64,000 nt of DNA from Palsa-147 sp963771905 (GTDB lineage: Bacteria; Acidobacteriota; Terriglobia; Acidiferrales; UBA7541). The DNA is taken from contig CAVYVI010000015.1 in assembly GCA_963771905.1 (NCBI GenBank), positions 1 through 64,000 of the forward strand. Direction: 5' to 3'. The notes below the pieces were generated by a model, which was not told where the DNA came from, did no database searches, and was given only the letters and a program-made list of their open reading frames with translations. The position numbers and the translations under genes are program-made. Numbering within the stretch: position 1 is the first letter of the stretch; each line of letters starts with the position of its first letter. Positions 55,467-64,000 of the stretch are shown piece by piece.

Positions 55467-56615
55467 CTAGCCGAAGATGTCTTTTACCTTGTCGAAGAAG
55501 CTCGTACTTCGCTCGGCCGGCTTGTTTTCCACCTTCAGAACCTGCCCCAGTTGTTCGAGGATGCGCCTTTGGTCGCGGCTCAGCTTCGACGGGATATCGA
55601 CGCGAACGTTTATGTACAAATCACCGCGGCCGCCGTGCGGGTTCGGCAGCCCCTTGCCCTTTTTGCGAAAAATCTGGCCCGACTGCGTGCCTTCCGGAAT
55701 GTCCAGTTCTTCCGCACCATGCAGCGAAGGTACGCGAATCTTCGCGCCCAGCGCGGCCTGTGCGATCGAAATTGGAATCGTGCAATGAAGATCCGCGCCG
55801 CGTCGTTCGAAGAACGCATGCTCCTTTACTTCAAAGAAAATGTAAAGATCGCCCGGCCCTCCGCCATTGACGCCGGGCTCGCCTTCACCGCTCAGGCGCA
55901 GCCGTGTTTCTGAGTCCACGCCAGCAGGCACGGCCACTTCGAGCGTCCGCTCGCGTTCGAGCCGGCCTTGGCCTCGGCATTCCGTACAAGCCTCGCGAAT
56001 CACCTGGCCCGCGCCCTGGCACGCCGGGCACGTCCGCGAAATCGCGAAGAATCCTTGCTGATATTGCAATTGTCCGTGGCCGCCGCACGTCTGGCAGGCC
56101 GACATGCCGCTCCCCGCCTTCGCGCCCGTGCCGTTGCACGTGGTGCAATTTTCGTGCCGAAACACTTTGATCTTCGTCTTCACGCCCGCGGCCGCTTCTT
56201 CAAAGCTCAACGAAAGGTCATAGCGCAGGTCCGCTCCGCGTTGCCCGCGGCGCGCGCGAGCGCCTCCTCGGCGCCGGGCTCCTCCGAACACATCCGACAT
56301 CCCGAAGAGATCGCCGAAAATATCGTGGAAATCCTCAAAGATCGAAGCGTCAAATCCGCCGAAACCGGCCCCGGATTGCTGGACTCCTGCGTGGCCATAC
56401 CTGTCGTACAGCTCGCGCTTCTGTGGATCCGAGAGAACGCTATAGGCTTCCGTGCAGGCCCGAAACTGCTCTTCGGCTTCGTGTTTGTTCTCCGGATTGC
56501 GATCCGGGTGCCATCGGAGCGCGGCTTTACGATAGGCCGACTTGATTTGATCGGTTTGCGCCTCTCGCGCGATGCCGAGAATTTCGTAGTAATCCCGTTT
56601 GGTATTGGCTGCCAT
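55467..56615 (-). CDS. dnaJ: Chaperone DnaJ
   Basis: A 382-residue type I DnaJ: J-domain with His36-Pro37-Asp38 (HPD), a Gly/Phe-rich linker, four CxxCxGxG zinc repeats (CTTCNGTG, CQTCGGHG, CPACQGAG, CTECRGQG) and two beta-barrel C-terminal domains. It delivers substrates to DnaK and stimulates its ATPase; dnaK is not in the window. The ATG at 56613-56615 is chosen because the J-domain begins at residue 8 and GAGAG precedes it; the frame opens 14 codons earlier. Confidence 0.96.
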   Translation of the reverse strand: MAANTKRDYYEILGIAREAQTDQIKSAYRKAALRWHPDRNPENKHEAEEQFRACTEAYSVLSDPQKRELYDRYGHAGVQQSGAGFGGFDASIFEDFHDIFGDLFGMSDVFGGARRRGGARARRGQRGADLRYDLSLSFEEAAAGVKTKIKVFRHENCTTCNGTGAKAGSGMSACQTCGGHGQLQYQQGFFAISRTCPACQGAGQVIREACTECRGQGRLERERTLEVAVPAGVDSETRLRLSGEGEPGVNGGGPGDLYIFFEVKEHAFFERRGADLHCTIPISIAQAALGAKIRVPSLHGAEELDIPEGTQSGQIFRKKGKGLPNPHGGRGDLYINVRVDIPSKLSRDQRRILEQLGQVLKVENKPAERSTSFFDKVKDIFG

Positions 56616-56695
56616 AAAACTCTCTAGAATCTCCGCGAATTTAGATGCGGGCCGCACTCACTTGGAATCGGCCCACGCTTGCCGTGCCTTGAGTG

Positions 56696-57274
56696 CTATT
56701 CAGCGACGCGCGACGCGGGATGCGTCGCCACGCGCACCATCGCCGGACGCAAAACGCGCCCATGAAACGTATATCCATTCTGGAGCACGCCCAGCACCGT
56801 GCCATCCGCGTAATCGGTCGATTCCACGCGATCGATCGCGTGATGCATTTGCGGGTCGAACTCTTTCCCCTCCGCTTCGATTCGCTGCAGGCCCTTCTTC
56901 GCCAAAATGTCGTGGAGCTGGCGATCGATCAGTTCGAATCCCTTGCGATGCTCCTCATAGTTCGGATCGCCGCGCGCTTCGAGCGCGCGGTCGAAACCAT
57001 CGAGAACGGGAAGCAGCGCCTCAACCAACCCTTCGATCCCGCGATGATGATCCTGCTGGCGCTCCCGCTCGACCCGCTTGCGATAATTCTCCCAGTCGGC
57101 TTGCCGCCGGACCAGCGTATCCAGCAACTCCTGCTTTTCGGCCAGCAACTGCTTCACCTGCTCGGCCAGTGAAGGTCCGCTTGCTGCCGCAGCTCCTGCG
57201 GTACCCGGTTCCGAATCCGTTTCCGCGGGCCCGGCCGCAATCTTCGTTTCGCGCTCGTTATCTTTCTCTTTCAT
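56696..57274 (-). CDS. grpE: Nucleotide exchange factor GrpE
   Basis: A 192-residue GrpE: a long N-terminal coiled coil (about 38-90), then the beta-wing domain with VLPVLDGFDRALEA, GFELIDRQL and VLGVLQNGYTFHGRVLRPAMV. It releases ADP from DnaK. It lies between hrcA and dnaJ, 9 nt after the hrcA stop, and is clearly cotranscribed with both. Confidence 0.95.
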   Translation of the reverse strand: MKEKDNERETKIAAGPAETDSEPGTAGAAAASGPSLAEQVKQLLAEKQELLDTLVRRQADWENYRKRVERERQQDHHRGIEGLVEALLPVLDGFDRALEARGDPNYEEHRKGFELIDRQLHDILAKKGLQRIEAEGKEFDPQMHHAIDRVESTDYADGTVLGVLQNGYTFHGRVLRPAMVRVATHPASRVAE

Positions 57275-57283
57275 TCGAAAATC

Positions 57284-58327
57284 TTAGCTCCCCTTACCAT
57301 TCTCACTGAAAAATTCGGCCATGAACGCAACGGCCGTGATCACGCGCTCGTAATGCATCCGCATCGGGCCCAGGATGCCGACCGTGCCCTGCAATTGGTC
57401 GTTGCGCGAATAGGGCGCTGTGACCAGCGCGAGATTGCTTCCCCCCGACGAAATCTCTTTCACGCCCAATTCGACGTGCACGGGTTCCGGCGCCTCGATG
57501 AATCCGGTCAGGAGATTGACGAGCAAATCGCGCTCCTCAATCGTAGCGAGAAGCTCGCGCAACCTCTCGTCGCCGGAAAATTCGGGCGACGCCGCCATGC
57601 GCGCCGCGCCTCCCACATAAATCTGGCGTTCGTTCTCCTCGCCGAATAATTTCGGGTCGCACAGCATCAACGCATCACTCGCCAGCTGATCGTAGCGCTC
57701 GCGGTCGTTAGCCAGCTGCACTTGCAGATCGCTCCGAATGGCGTCGAGCGTCCAGCCGGAATAGTGTCGGTTCAGAAATTCCGCGATGTGATCCAGTTCG
57801 TCCTGCCGGAACGTGCGCTCCGGGCGGATTACTTTGTCCCGCGTGACGCCGCCGGCTCCGATCAACACCACCAAAACGCGCGCATCCGGAATCAACAGAA
57901 ACCGCAGATGCTCCACCACCGTTCCCGCGAGCGGCGGCGCGATAATGATTCCCAGTCCCCGCGAAACATCCGCAAGGATCCGGCTCGCGCGTTCCATCAC
58001 CGCTTCCGGCGTAGCCGCCGTCGCCAGTTCCCGGCGAATCCAGTCGAGATCTTGCGGACGCGCGGTGACGCGCGACGCCACTTCCTCGACAAAAAAGCGG
58101 TACGCCGATGCCGTAGGAACCCGCCCGGCTGACGTATGGGGCTGATACAGGTAGCCTTCTTCTTCGAGGTCGGCCATCACATTCCGAACCGTCGCGGAAC
58201 TCAGCGGTTCCGCATGCTGTCGCGCAATGCTCCGCGATGACACCGGCTCGCCCGTCTCGATGTAGGTCCGCACCAAATCGGTCAGAACCTCGCGATGCCG
58301 CTTGTTTTGAAGTGAAGGGGTTGCCAT
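57284..58327 (-). CDS. hrcA: Heat-inducible transcription repressor HrcA
   Basis: A 347-residue HrcA: N-terminal winged helix (RHREVLTDLV, GEPVSSRSIARQH, SSATVRNVMADLEEEG, PHTSAGRVPT) and a GAF-like dimer domain. HrcA represses heat-shock operons at the CIRCE element with help from GroEL. The ATG at 58325-58327 gives the usual start; an ATG 14 codons earlier (58369) is also possible. It heads the hrcA-grpE-dnaJ operon. I could not find a CIRCE element upstream of it. Confidence 0.95.
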   Translation of the reverse strand: MATPSLQNKRHREVLTDLVRTYIETGEPVSSRSIARQHAEPLSSATVRNVMADLEEEGYLYQPHTSAGRVPTASAYRFFVEEVASRVTARPQDLDWIRRELATAATPEAVMERASRILADVSRGLGIIIAPPLAGTVVEHLRFLLIPDARVLVVLIGAGGVTRDKVIRPERTFRQDELDHIAEFLNRHYSGWTLDAIRSDLQVQLANDRERYDQLASDALMLCDPKLFGEENERQIYVGGAARMAASPEFSGDERLRELLATIEERDLLVNLLTGFIEAPEPVHVELGVKEISSGGSNLALVTAPYSRNDQLQGTVGILGPMRMHYERVITAVAFMAEFFSENGKGS

Positions 58328-58394
58328 TCGAACGCTCGATGATTGCTTCGACAAGCGTCGCGGGGCCATCCGCCCGATACGCCTGCCTTATTCA

Positions 58395-58423
58395 GTGTAA
58401 TCAGTGTGGGACGAAGCGTCAAC
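58395..58423 (-). promoter_or_regulatory. Sigma70-type promoter of the hrcA operon
   Basis: On the minus strand, TTGACG (58418-58423), a 17-base spacer and TACACT (58395-58400). The direct repeat ACACTG-ATT-ACACTG straddles the -10. The predicted start near 58388 leaves about 60 nt before the chosen hrcA ATG. Confidence 0.6.
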
Positions 58424-58476
58424 CGACCACACACATCACATTTCGCGGAGCGAACATTATTGATCCGGCATTCCGA

Positions 58477-58505
58477 TTGCGAGTCCAGGACGACTAGCTT
58501 ATGCT
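58477..58505 (+). promoter_or_regulatory. Possible promoter of the M1 peptidase gene
   Basis: TTGCGA (58477-58482), a 17-base spacer and TATGCT (58500-58505), each 4 of 6 consensus bases. It predicts a start near 58512 and a leader of about 50 nt. Confidence 0.4.
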
Positions 58506-58562
58506 CTGCGCGCGAAACTATTGGGTCTTCTGTTGCGTACCTTTGTTTCGAAAGGGCGGAAA

Positions 58563-60560
58563 ATGCTGCGAGACCTTTGCAAGCTCGTAATTTCTATTTC
58601 ATGCGCTTTAACCTTCGCGGCGACCCTCGCCGCCCCGTCCGCTAAGCCCGCCCCGGTGCGTGACGTCAATTCCCCATCATCGGCGACGTCGCACCAGTCG
58701 CTCTCCGAACGCATTGTGGCCTATCAGATTGACGCCAAACTCGACGCCGCGAAACACACCATCGCAGCCACCGAGTCTCTCACCTATCACAACCTGACCG
58801 GCCAGCCGCAACAGACCTTTCCCTTCCATTTATACCTGAACGCATTCCAGCCAAAATCGACGTTCATGACCGAAGTCCGGCTGAATGGAACGCGCGACAC
58901 CGATCCGGATTCCGCCTGGGATCCCAAGCACGACGGTTCCATCACCATCTCCAAATTCGAGGTCGATGGCCAGGGCGACCTCACCGATAAAATGACATTC
59001 ATCCAGCCCGACGATCACAACACAAACGACCACACCGTCTTTGACGTGACCTTGCCGAAACCGATTCCTGCGGGCGCATCCGTCACGTTTCGCATCACAT
59101 TTTTTGATCAACTTCCCGAGGTTCTCGCGCGCACCGGCTACAAACGCGATTTCGTCATGGTTGGCCAGTGGTTTCCGAAGGTGGGCCTGTGGTGGAAGGG
59201 CTCCTGGAATTGCCATCAATTCCACGCCACCACGGAGTTCTTCGCCGATTTCGGTACGTTCGACGTCAAGCTCACCGTGCCGCAGAACGAAATCATGGGC
59301 GCAGGCGCCCATCTCGTTTCAAGCGTCGACAATGCGGACGGCTCGAAAACAGTCACCTATCATTCCGAGGACGTCCACGACTTTTCGTGGACTGCCAGCC
59401 CACACTACACCGATGTCGAAGATTCCTGGACCGGCAGCGCCGGCGAAGTGAAGATTCATCTCCTCATGTCGCCCGGGCACATGGCTTCGGCTCCGCGTTA
59501 TCTGCACGCACTGAAAGGCACGTTGAAATATTTCGATGAGTCGTACGGGCCTTATCCTTACGGCCGCATCACTGTTGTCGATCCCCCGCATGGCGGCCTT
59601 GAAGCCGGTGGGATGGAATACCCAACCCTCATCACCGCGGGAACAACTTGGTGGATGCCGAAAGGCCTGCTCGCTCCCGAAGTTGTGGTCGCGCACGAGT
59701 TCGGCCACCAATATTGGTACGGCATGGTGGCCACGAACGAATTCGAAGAAGCCTGGCTCGACGAAGGCATCAACAGTTACAGCGAAGTGAAAGTCATGAA
59801 CGCTCTCTACGGCGCCGACACCTCTGTGCTGAATACCCCATATGGGACATACGGCGAGGCTGGATATCAGCGCAATAGCTATCTGGCGATGCCGGATACC
59901 GATCCCATTACCCGGTTCGCTTGGCAGTTCGCGGACTCCAACGCCTACGGTGCCGTGACCTACGGCAAGACAGCTACCGTACTCTTAACGCTTGAAAAGG
60001 TGATCGGCGAAGACACTCTGCGCCGCGCGCTGCATACCTATTTCATGCGCTACCGCTTCACTCATCCCACCGGCACCGACTTTGAAAAGACGATCGAGGA
60101 AGTCTCCGGCCAGGACCTTCGCTGGTATTTCGACCAGGCGATTTCCGGCACGGCGAATCTCGACTATGAGGTTCTCGATGTCCATGCCGATCGCCTGAAT
60201 TGGTATGAGAAGAAATCGCGATTTTCTTCAGACAGCTCTGCTCAGATCTACCACAACACGGTTCTCATTCGTCGCAAGGGGGACTTCATCTTTCCGGTCG
60301 ACGTCCAGGTCAAATTCAGCAACGGCGAAACCATTCTCGAGCACTGGGACGGCCGCGACCGCTGGACTCGCTACACCTACGACAAGATGGCGAAAGTTGT
60401 CTCGGCGGAGATCGATCCCCAGCATCAGGTACTGCTCGACTCGAACGTTTTCAATGACAGCCGCACCGTTAAAGCCGACACGCGCGCGACCCGCAAACTT
60501 GGCAATCTTTGGGCCTTCGCGAACGAATGGCTGAATCAAATCCTGGCCTGGTTTACCTAG
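58563..60560 (+). CDS. Secreted M1 family metallopeptidase
   Basis: A 665-residue secreted aminopeptidase-like enzyme: signal peptide (about 1-25), N-terminal beta domain, catalytic domain with GGMEYPT and the gluzincin motif His378-Glu379-x-x-His382-x18-Glu401 (HEFGHQYW ... WLDEG). The usual M1 exopeptidase motif GxMEN reads GGMEY, so exact specificity is uncertain. The ATG at 58563 has AAAGGGCGG just upstream; the frame opens 14 codons before. It is followed by a membrane-protein gene after 11 nt. Confidence 0.92.
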   Translation: MLRDLCKLVISISCALTFAATLAAPSAKPAPVRDVNSPSSATSHQSLSERIVAYQIDAKLDAAKHTIAATESLTYHNLTGQPQQTFPFHLYLNAFQPKSTFMTEVRLNGTRDTDPDSAWDPKHDGSITISKFEVDGQGDLTDKMTFIQPDDHNTNDHTVFDVTLPKPIPAGASVTFRITFFDQLPEVLARTGYKRDFVMVGQWFPKVGLWWKGSWNCHQFHATTEFFADFGTFDVKLTVPQNEIMGAGAHLVSSVDNADGSKTVTYHSEDVHDFSWTASPHYTDVEDSWTGSAGEVKIHLLMSPGHMASAPRYLHALKGTLKYFDESYGPYPYGRITVVDPPHGGLEAGGMEYPTLITAGTTWWMPKGLLAPEVVVAHEFGHQYWYGMVATNEFEEAWLDEGINSYSEVKVMNALYGADTSVLNTPYGTYGEAGYQRNSYLAMPDTDPITRFAWQFADSNAYGAVTYGKTATVLLTLEKVIGEDTLRRALHTYFMRYRFTHPTGTDFEKTIEEVSGQDLRWYFDQAISGTANLDYEVLDVHADRLNWYEKKSRFSSDSSAQIYHNTVLIRRKGDFIFPVDVQVKFSNGETILEHWDGRDRWTRYTYDKMAKVVSAEIDPQHQVLLDSNVFNDSRTVKADTRATRKLGNLWAFANEWLNQILAWFT

Positions 60561-60571
60561 GGACGGAGCAT

Positions 60572-61456
60572 ATGACCACGAACGGACGATCCGGTTTTTT
60601 CCTTGCGGGTGCGGGCCTTGTTTGGAGACGCCAGCGCGTCTTGTGGTGGGCCTTCATCATTAATCTGGTTCTCGCAGGCTATGCCGCGCGCGGGTTCACC
60701 GCCCGCGTTGGTCCCGTACTCGACCACAGCCTCGCCTCGGCCCGCCTGTTGGTTCACGGCTTTCACGTCGCGGCGCTCATCGACCTCGCGGAAGCGCCGG
60801 AACATTATCTGCGGATGGGCCCCACTCATTTTTATTTCTCTGTGATTTTCTTTTTCTTCATGCTTCTCGCGACCGGCGGAATTCTGGAATCCTATTGGCG
60901 CGATGCCACTCTCTCGACCACCGAATTTTTCCAGAGCGGCGGCACCTACTTCTGGCGGTTCTTTCGCATGGTCTTCTTCTTCGTGATTGCGCTGATTCCC
61001 GTAGGCCTGATCGCTTGGGGACTGGACGCCGCCGCGGACAAAATCGGCGACGCCTCGGTTTCTCCTTACGTTTGGGCGTGGGTTGAAGGCGCGATGATCC
61101 TGCTCGTCTGTGCCCTGTTAATGATGATCCGCCTGTGGTTCGACATGGCCGAAGTGATTGCTGTCGCGGAAAGCGAGGTGCGCAGCCGCCGCTGCCTGCG
61201 CCGCGCATGCACGCTTCTTCGCCGGAATTTTGGAACTCTCTTCTGGCTCTATTTTCGAGTCACGCTCGTGGCCTGGGTTGTCGTCCTCGCCGGACTCCAC
61301 GTCTGGGTTCAGCATCTGCACCATGACTCGATTATCCCGGCATTCATCGTCGGACAATTGATTATCCTGCTGTGGATGGGAGCCCGTTTCTGGCAGCGCG
61401 CGAGCGAAACGCTGTGGTATCGGGATCATCTCGCTCGCGACGCCAATCACGCGTAG
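60572..61456 (+). CDS. Polytopic membrane protein of unknown function
   Basis: A 294-residue protein with about six membrane helices (first about 22-42, last about 255-275). Charged loops include ESEVRSRRCLRRACTLLRRN, cytoplasmic by the positive-inside rule. The topology recalls DUF-type integral proteins that accompany peptidases, but I recognise no family. The ATG at 60572 has GGAG 4 nt upstream. It lies 11 nt after the M1 peptidase stop and is likely cotranscribed. Confidence 0.8.
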   Translation: MTTNGRSGFFLAGAGLVWRRQRVLWWAFIINLVLAGYAARGFTARVGPVLDHSLASARLLVHGFHVAALIDLAEAPEHYLRMGPTHFYFSVIFFFFMLLATGGILESYWRDATLSTTEFFQSGGTYFWRFFRMVFFFVIALIPVGLIAWGLDAAADKIGDASVSPYVWAWVEGAMILLVCALLMMIRLWFDMAEVIAVAESEVRSRRCLRRACTLLRRNFGTLFWLYFRVTLVAWVVVLAGLHVWVQHLHHDSIIPAFIVGQLIILLWMGARFWQRASETLWYRDHLARDANHA

Positions 61457-61473
61457 GAATTCAGTCCGGTGCT

Positions 61474-61500
61474 ACGGGCGAACATCCGCCGTTCGCCCGT
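61474..61500. terminator. Strong stem-loop between convergent genes
   Basis: ACGGGCGAAC (61474-61483) pairs perfectly with GTTCGCCCGT (61491-61500) around a 7-base loop. It lies in the 66-bp gap between two convergent genes and probably serves both strands. A T-rich stretch follows on the plus side only, at some distance, so termination may be imperfect. Confidence 0.6.
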
Positions 61501-61522
61501 CCACATTCCTCGAATTTTCTTT

Positions 61523-63637
61523 CTACCAGATTCGGCAGCGCTCGGACGCCGGGCGAATCATCGCGTCGCTCGCGCTGCAACGGAAGGCCTTCTCGAATTC
61601 CGGCATGTTCTCCAGCGGACCCATCACGCGAAATCGTCCGAGCGGATGCGGATTGGTGCTCACGATGAGCCGCTCGTACTCGGGCCGATCGCTGCCGGCC
61701 CAGATTCCCCCGTACGCGAGAAAAAATCTTTGCTCCGGTGTGAAGCCGTCGATGAGCCCCGGGCTCGGTTTTCCGGCGCTCGCTTTCTGAAACGCGGCGA
61801 ACGAAATCGTTAGTCCGCCGAAATCCGCGATGCTTTCCCCCTCCACCAATTTGCCGTTCTCATGCAATCCCTCTTGCACCAGAAATCCGTCGAATTGTTT
61901 CGCCACGCAATCGCCCCGTGCCTTGAAATTCTTCAGGTCCTCCGCCGTCCACCAGTTTCGAAGATTGCCGTGCGCATCATATCGGCTGCCTTGATCGTCG
62001 AAGCCGTGAGTCATTTCATGCCCGATCACGACCCCGATTCCGCCATAGTTCATCGCGGCATCGCGCTTGTAATCGTAGAACGGCGGCTGCAGGATTCCCG
62101 CCGGAAACACGATCTCGTTCATCGAAGAGTTGTAATATGCGTTTACCGTCGGCGGCGTCATGTTCCAGACCGCGCGGTCTACTGGCTTCCCGATTCTCGC
62201 CAGGTGATAGTTGCGCTCGAAGAGCTCCCCGCGCCGAACGTTGTCGATGTAAATCCCGCGATCCACCGTGAACGCCGAATAGTCCCGCCACTTGTCCGGA
62301 TACCCGATTTTGAGTTGAATCGCATCGAGTTTCGCGAGGGCCTCTTTGCGGGTCTCTTCTCCCATCCAGTCGAGCGTTTGCAGATCCGCTCGTAGCGCAG
62401 CGACGATGTTTTGCACCATTTCAAGCGCTCGTGCCTTCGCTTCGGGCGGGAAATATTCCTTCACGTAGAACTGCCCGAGGGCTTCGCCCAGACTCTTGTC
62501 CATCGCGATGACGCAGCGCTTCCAGCGCGGAAGATTTTGCAGCGTGCCGGACAGTGTGTGACCGGAGAAATCAAAATCCTCGTCCACAAACTTCGAAGAG
62601 AGAGACGGCGCGGCCCAGTCAATCAAATGCCAGCGCAGATAGATTTTCCAGTCGGAAAGACTCGTGGCCGCAAGCTCCGTGTCGACTTCCTTGAAGAATT
62701 CCGGCTCGCGGACGTTGACTGCATCGATGGCCGGGTAGCCGACTTCGTGGAAGTAGGCGTCCCAATCGAAGTGCGGCGTCAGCGTCTTCAGCCCTGCCAG
62801 ATCCATCTTGTGATAAACATTGTCGGGATTCCGCTGGTCCACGCGCGTCATCGATGACTTTGCCAGCTTTGTTTCGAACGCAAGAATCATCTTCGCTTCC
62901 GCAGCAGCAGTGCCCGGGTCATCTCCGAGCAACTCGAACATTTTTTGCACGTGCAGCACGTACGCGTCGCGCAGTTTCTGCGACTTCTCATCGGTCTTGA
63001 AATAATAGTCGCGATCCGGCATCCCGAGCCCGCCCTGTTGGGCCATCCCGATTTCCTGCGTGCTGTTCTTGTTGTCCTGCTGCGAGCTGAAAAGGAACGC
63101 GGCGTCTGCGCCGTCTCCTTGCATGCGTGCGATTTCAGCTTCCAGTTCGGCGAGGTTTGAAATCTCCGCGATGCGAGCGAATTCGCCGTCGAGCGGCGTC
63201 GCTCCCGCCTTTTCGACCGCCTCTTCATTCATGCAGCTCGCATAGAAATCGCCGATCTTCTGCTCGATCGAGCCTGGCTTGGCGGCGCTGTTCTTCTCCT
63301 CGGTCTCCAGAATGTGGTGCAGCTTTTCGCGATTGTCTTGAGCGAGCTGGTTGTAACTTCCCCAGCTCGGATATTCCGGCGGAATCGGATTCTTCTTGAT
63401 CCATCCCCCGTCCGCAAAGTGAAAGAAGTCATCGCACGGCTTCACGCTTCGATCGAGATTCGCGAGATCCAGGCCGTGCCCCTCGGGATCATCTGCGATT
63501 GGTGGCGAGACGCAGCCGCCCGCCGAAGACACCGGCGCGAAGTTCGTTTGCGCGACTGCATTCGACTGCGCGGAAAGAATGGCCGGAAAAAGCGCGCCCA
63601 GCGCCAGGCCGCACGCAAATGGAAGAATCAGCTTCAT
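61523..63637 (-). CDS. M13 family metallopeptidase (neprilysin/PepO-like)
   Basis: A 704-residue secreted M13 endopeptidase: signal peptide (about 1-23), then the two-lobed neprilysin fold. The zinc site is complete, His540-Glu541-x-x-His544 (GHEMTHGFDDQG) with Glu601 in ESIADFGG; NAYYNSSMNEIVFPAGILQPP precedes it and the chain ends in the family CRIW. It cleaves short peptides in the periplasm or outside. The ATG at 63635-63637 has GAGGG about 7 nt upstream; the frame opens 24 codons earlier. Confidence 0.95.
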   Translation of the reverse strand: MKLILPFACGLALGALFPAILSAQSNAVAQTNFAPVSSAGGCVSPPIADDPEGHGLDLANLDRSVKPCDDFFHFADGGWIKKNPIPPEYPSWGSYNQLAQDNREKLHHILETEEKNSAAKPGSIEQKIGDFYASCMNEEAVEKAGATPLDGEFARIAEISNLAELEAEIARMQGDGADAAFLFSSQQDNKNSTQEIGMAQQGGLGMPDRDYYFKTDEKSQKLRDAYVLHVQKMFELLGDDPGTAAAEAKMILAFETKLAKSSMTRVDQRNPDNVYHKMDLAGLKTLTPHFDWDAYFHEVGYPAIDAVNVREPEFFKEVDTELAATSLSDWKIYLRWHLIDWAAPSLSSKFVDEDFDFSGHTLSGTLQNLPRWKRCVIAMDKSLGEALGQFYVKEYFPPEAKARALEMVQNIVAALRADLQTLDWMGEETRKEALAKLDAIQLKIGYPDKWRDYSAFTVDRGIYIDNVRRGELFERNYHLARIGKPVDRAVWNMTPPTVNAYYNSSMNEIVFPAGILQPPFYDYKRDAAMNYGGIGVVIGHEMTHGFDDQGSRYDAHGNLRNWWTAEDLKNFKARGDCVAKQFDGFLVQEGLHENGKLVEGESIADFGGLTISFAAFQKASAGKPSPGLIDGFTPEQRFFLAYGGIWAGSDRPEYERLIVSTNPHPLGRFRVMGPLENMPEFEKAFRCSASDAMIRPASERCRIW

Positions 63638-63705
63638 GGGTTTCCCTCGATTAATTCTAGTTGGGTGCGGCGCGGAATCTTCGTGGCAACCCGCCGCGCG
63701 AATTC

Positions 63706-64000
63706 TCACGCGTTATCGATTTGCGCGCGCTGCAGCGTGTCGGAATAATCGACGTAGATCGATTTCCATTCCGTATAAAAATCAAGCGCCGCAAGTCCCG
63801 ACTCGCGATGTCCGTTGCCGGTGTTCTTGATTCCTCCGAACGGCAGATGCGTCTCTGCGCCGATTGTCGGCGCGTTCACGTAAACGATGCCGGTCTCGAG
63901 GTCGCGTTGTGCGCGGAATGCGTCGTTCACGTTTCGCGTGTAAATCGAAGACGAGAGCCCATACACAACCCCATTGGCGATTTCGAGCGCTTGCTCGAAC
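63706..64000 (-). CDS. Aldehyde dehydrogenase, C-terminal fragment (cut by right edge)
   Basis: The last 97 or so residues of an aldehyde dehydrogenase: ALEIANGVVYGLSSSIYT, GIVYVNAPTIGAETHLPFGG, and the EKS/KNTGNGHRESG end. The reading frame is open to the window edge. The catalytic Cys and Glu lie outside the window, so substrate and coenzyme cannot be judged. The THLPFGGIKNTGNG ending is that of the NAD(P)-dependent ALDH superfamily, including semialdehyde enzymes. It lies upstream of the M13 gene on the same strand. Confidence 0.88.
   Translation of the reverse strand, partial: FEQALEIANGVVYGLSSSIYTRNVNDAFRAQRDLETGIVYVNAPTIGAETHLPFGGIKNTGNGHRESGLAALDFYTEWKSIYVDYSDTLQRAQIDNA

Noticed and set aside
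56616..56695. GCACTC ... GAGTGC in the grpE-dnaJ gap as a CIRCE element
   Set aside because: The two halves are about 30 bases apart and lack the TTA/TAA ends; the CIRCE spacer is 9 bases.

Overview
The window looks like a chromosomal segment of an Acidobacteriota bacterium. This rests on gene content, not on any search: the DNA is GC-rich, a bacillithiol enzyme (BshC) is present, LpxD and Mpl point to a Gram-negative envelope, many secreted metallopeptidases and IPT/propeller lipoproteins occur, and the cytochrome-maturation set has unusual CcmE and CcmH active sites. Almost every gene is on the minus strand; only four reliable genes read plus (25.6-27.3 kb and 58.6-61.5 kb). No rRNA, tRNA, CRISPR array, insertion sequence or prophage was recognised. 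Many genes start at GTG or TTG with a clear Shine-Dalgarno sequence, and carA appears to start at CTG.

1-15 kb (transcribed right to left): a respiratory island. ccmE, ccmF, ccmH, a small CcmI-like protein, a 427-residue beta-rich membrane protein, ccmA, ccmB, ccmC and a 46-residue ccmD encode haem export and c-type cytochrome maturation. hemH (ferrochelatase) follows. Next, behind a strong sigma70-like promoter, comes a quinol-oxidising bc-type complex: Rieske protein, cytochrome b N-half, subunit-IV-like C-half and a 1081-residue octahaem cytochrome c. A lipoprotein gene runs off the left edge. The genes make haem, mature c-type cytochromes and supply an electron-transfer complex that needs at least eight covalently bound haems.

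15-25.5 kb: a 736-bp gene-free stretch, a small [2Fe-2S] protein, a zinc-ribbon membrane protein, accA, dnaE, a CCA-adding-type nucleotidyltransferase with a long basic tail, a Xer recombinase and murJ. 25.5-27.3 kb: two plus-strand genes (an unknown protein and lpxD); murJ and the unknown gene share overlapping divergent promoters. 27.3-35.5 kb: plsC, an M61 peptidase, mpl, an LD-carboxypeptidase (the last two form a peptidoglycan-recycling pair) and an active/inactive pair of M16 peptidases. 35.5-37.6 kb: a large beta-propeller lipoprotein.

37.8-42.7 kb: a tight run acyl-CoA dehydrogenase, meaB, MBL hydrolase, mtnP and pfkB-type kinase. 42.9-49.2 kb: threonine aldolase, hemW, a class I-like aldolase, bshC and a DapA-family protein. 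49.2-58.4 kb: hrcA-grpE-dnaJ-rsmE, then lepB-carA-carB; this covers heat-shock control, rRNA methylation, protein export and carbamoyl phosphate synthesis. 58.5-64 kb: an M1 peptidase and a membrane protein on the plus strand, a strong stem-loop between convergent genes, an M13 peptidase, and the C-terminal end of an aldehyde dehydrogenase cut by the right edge.
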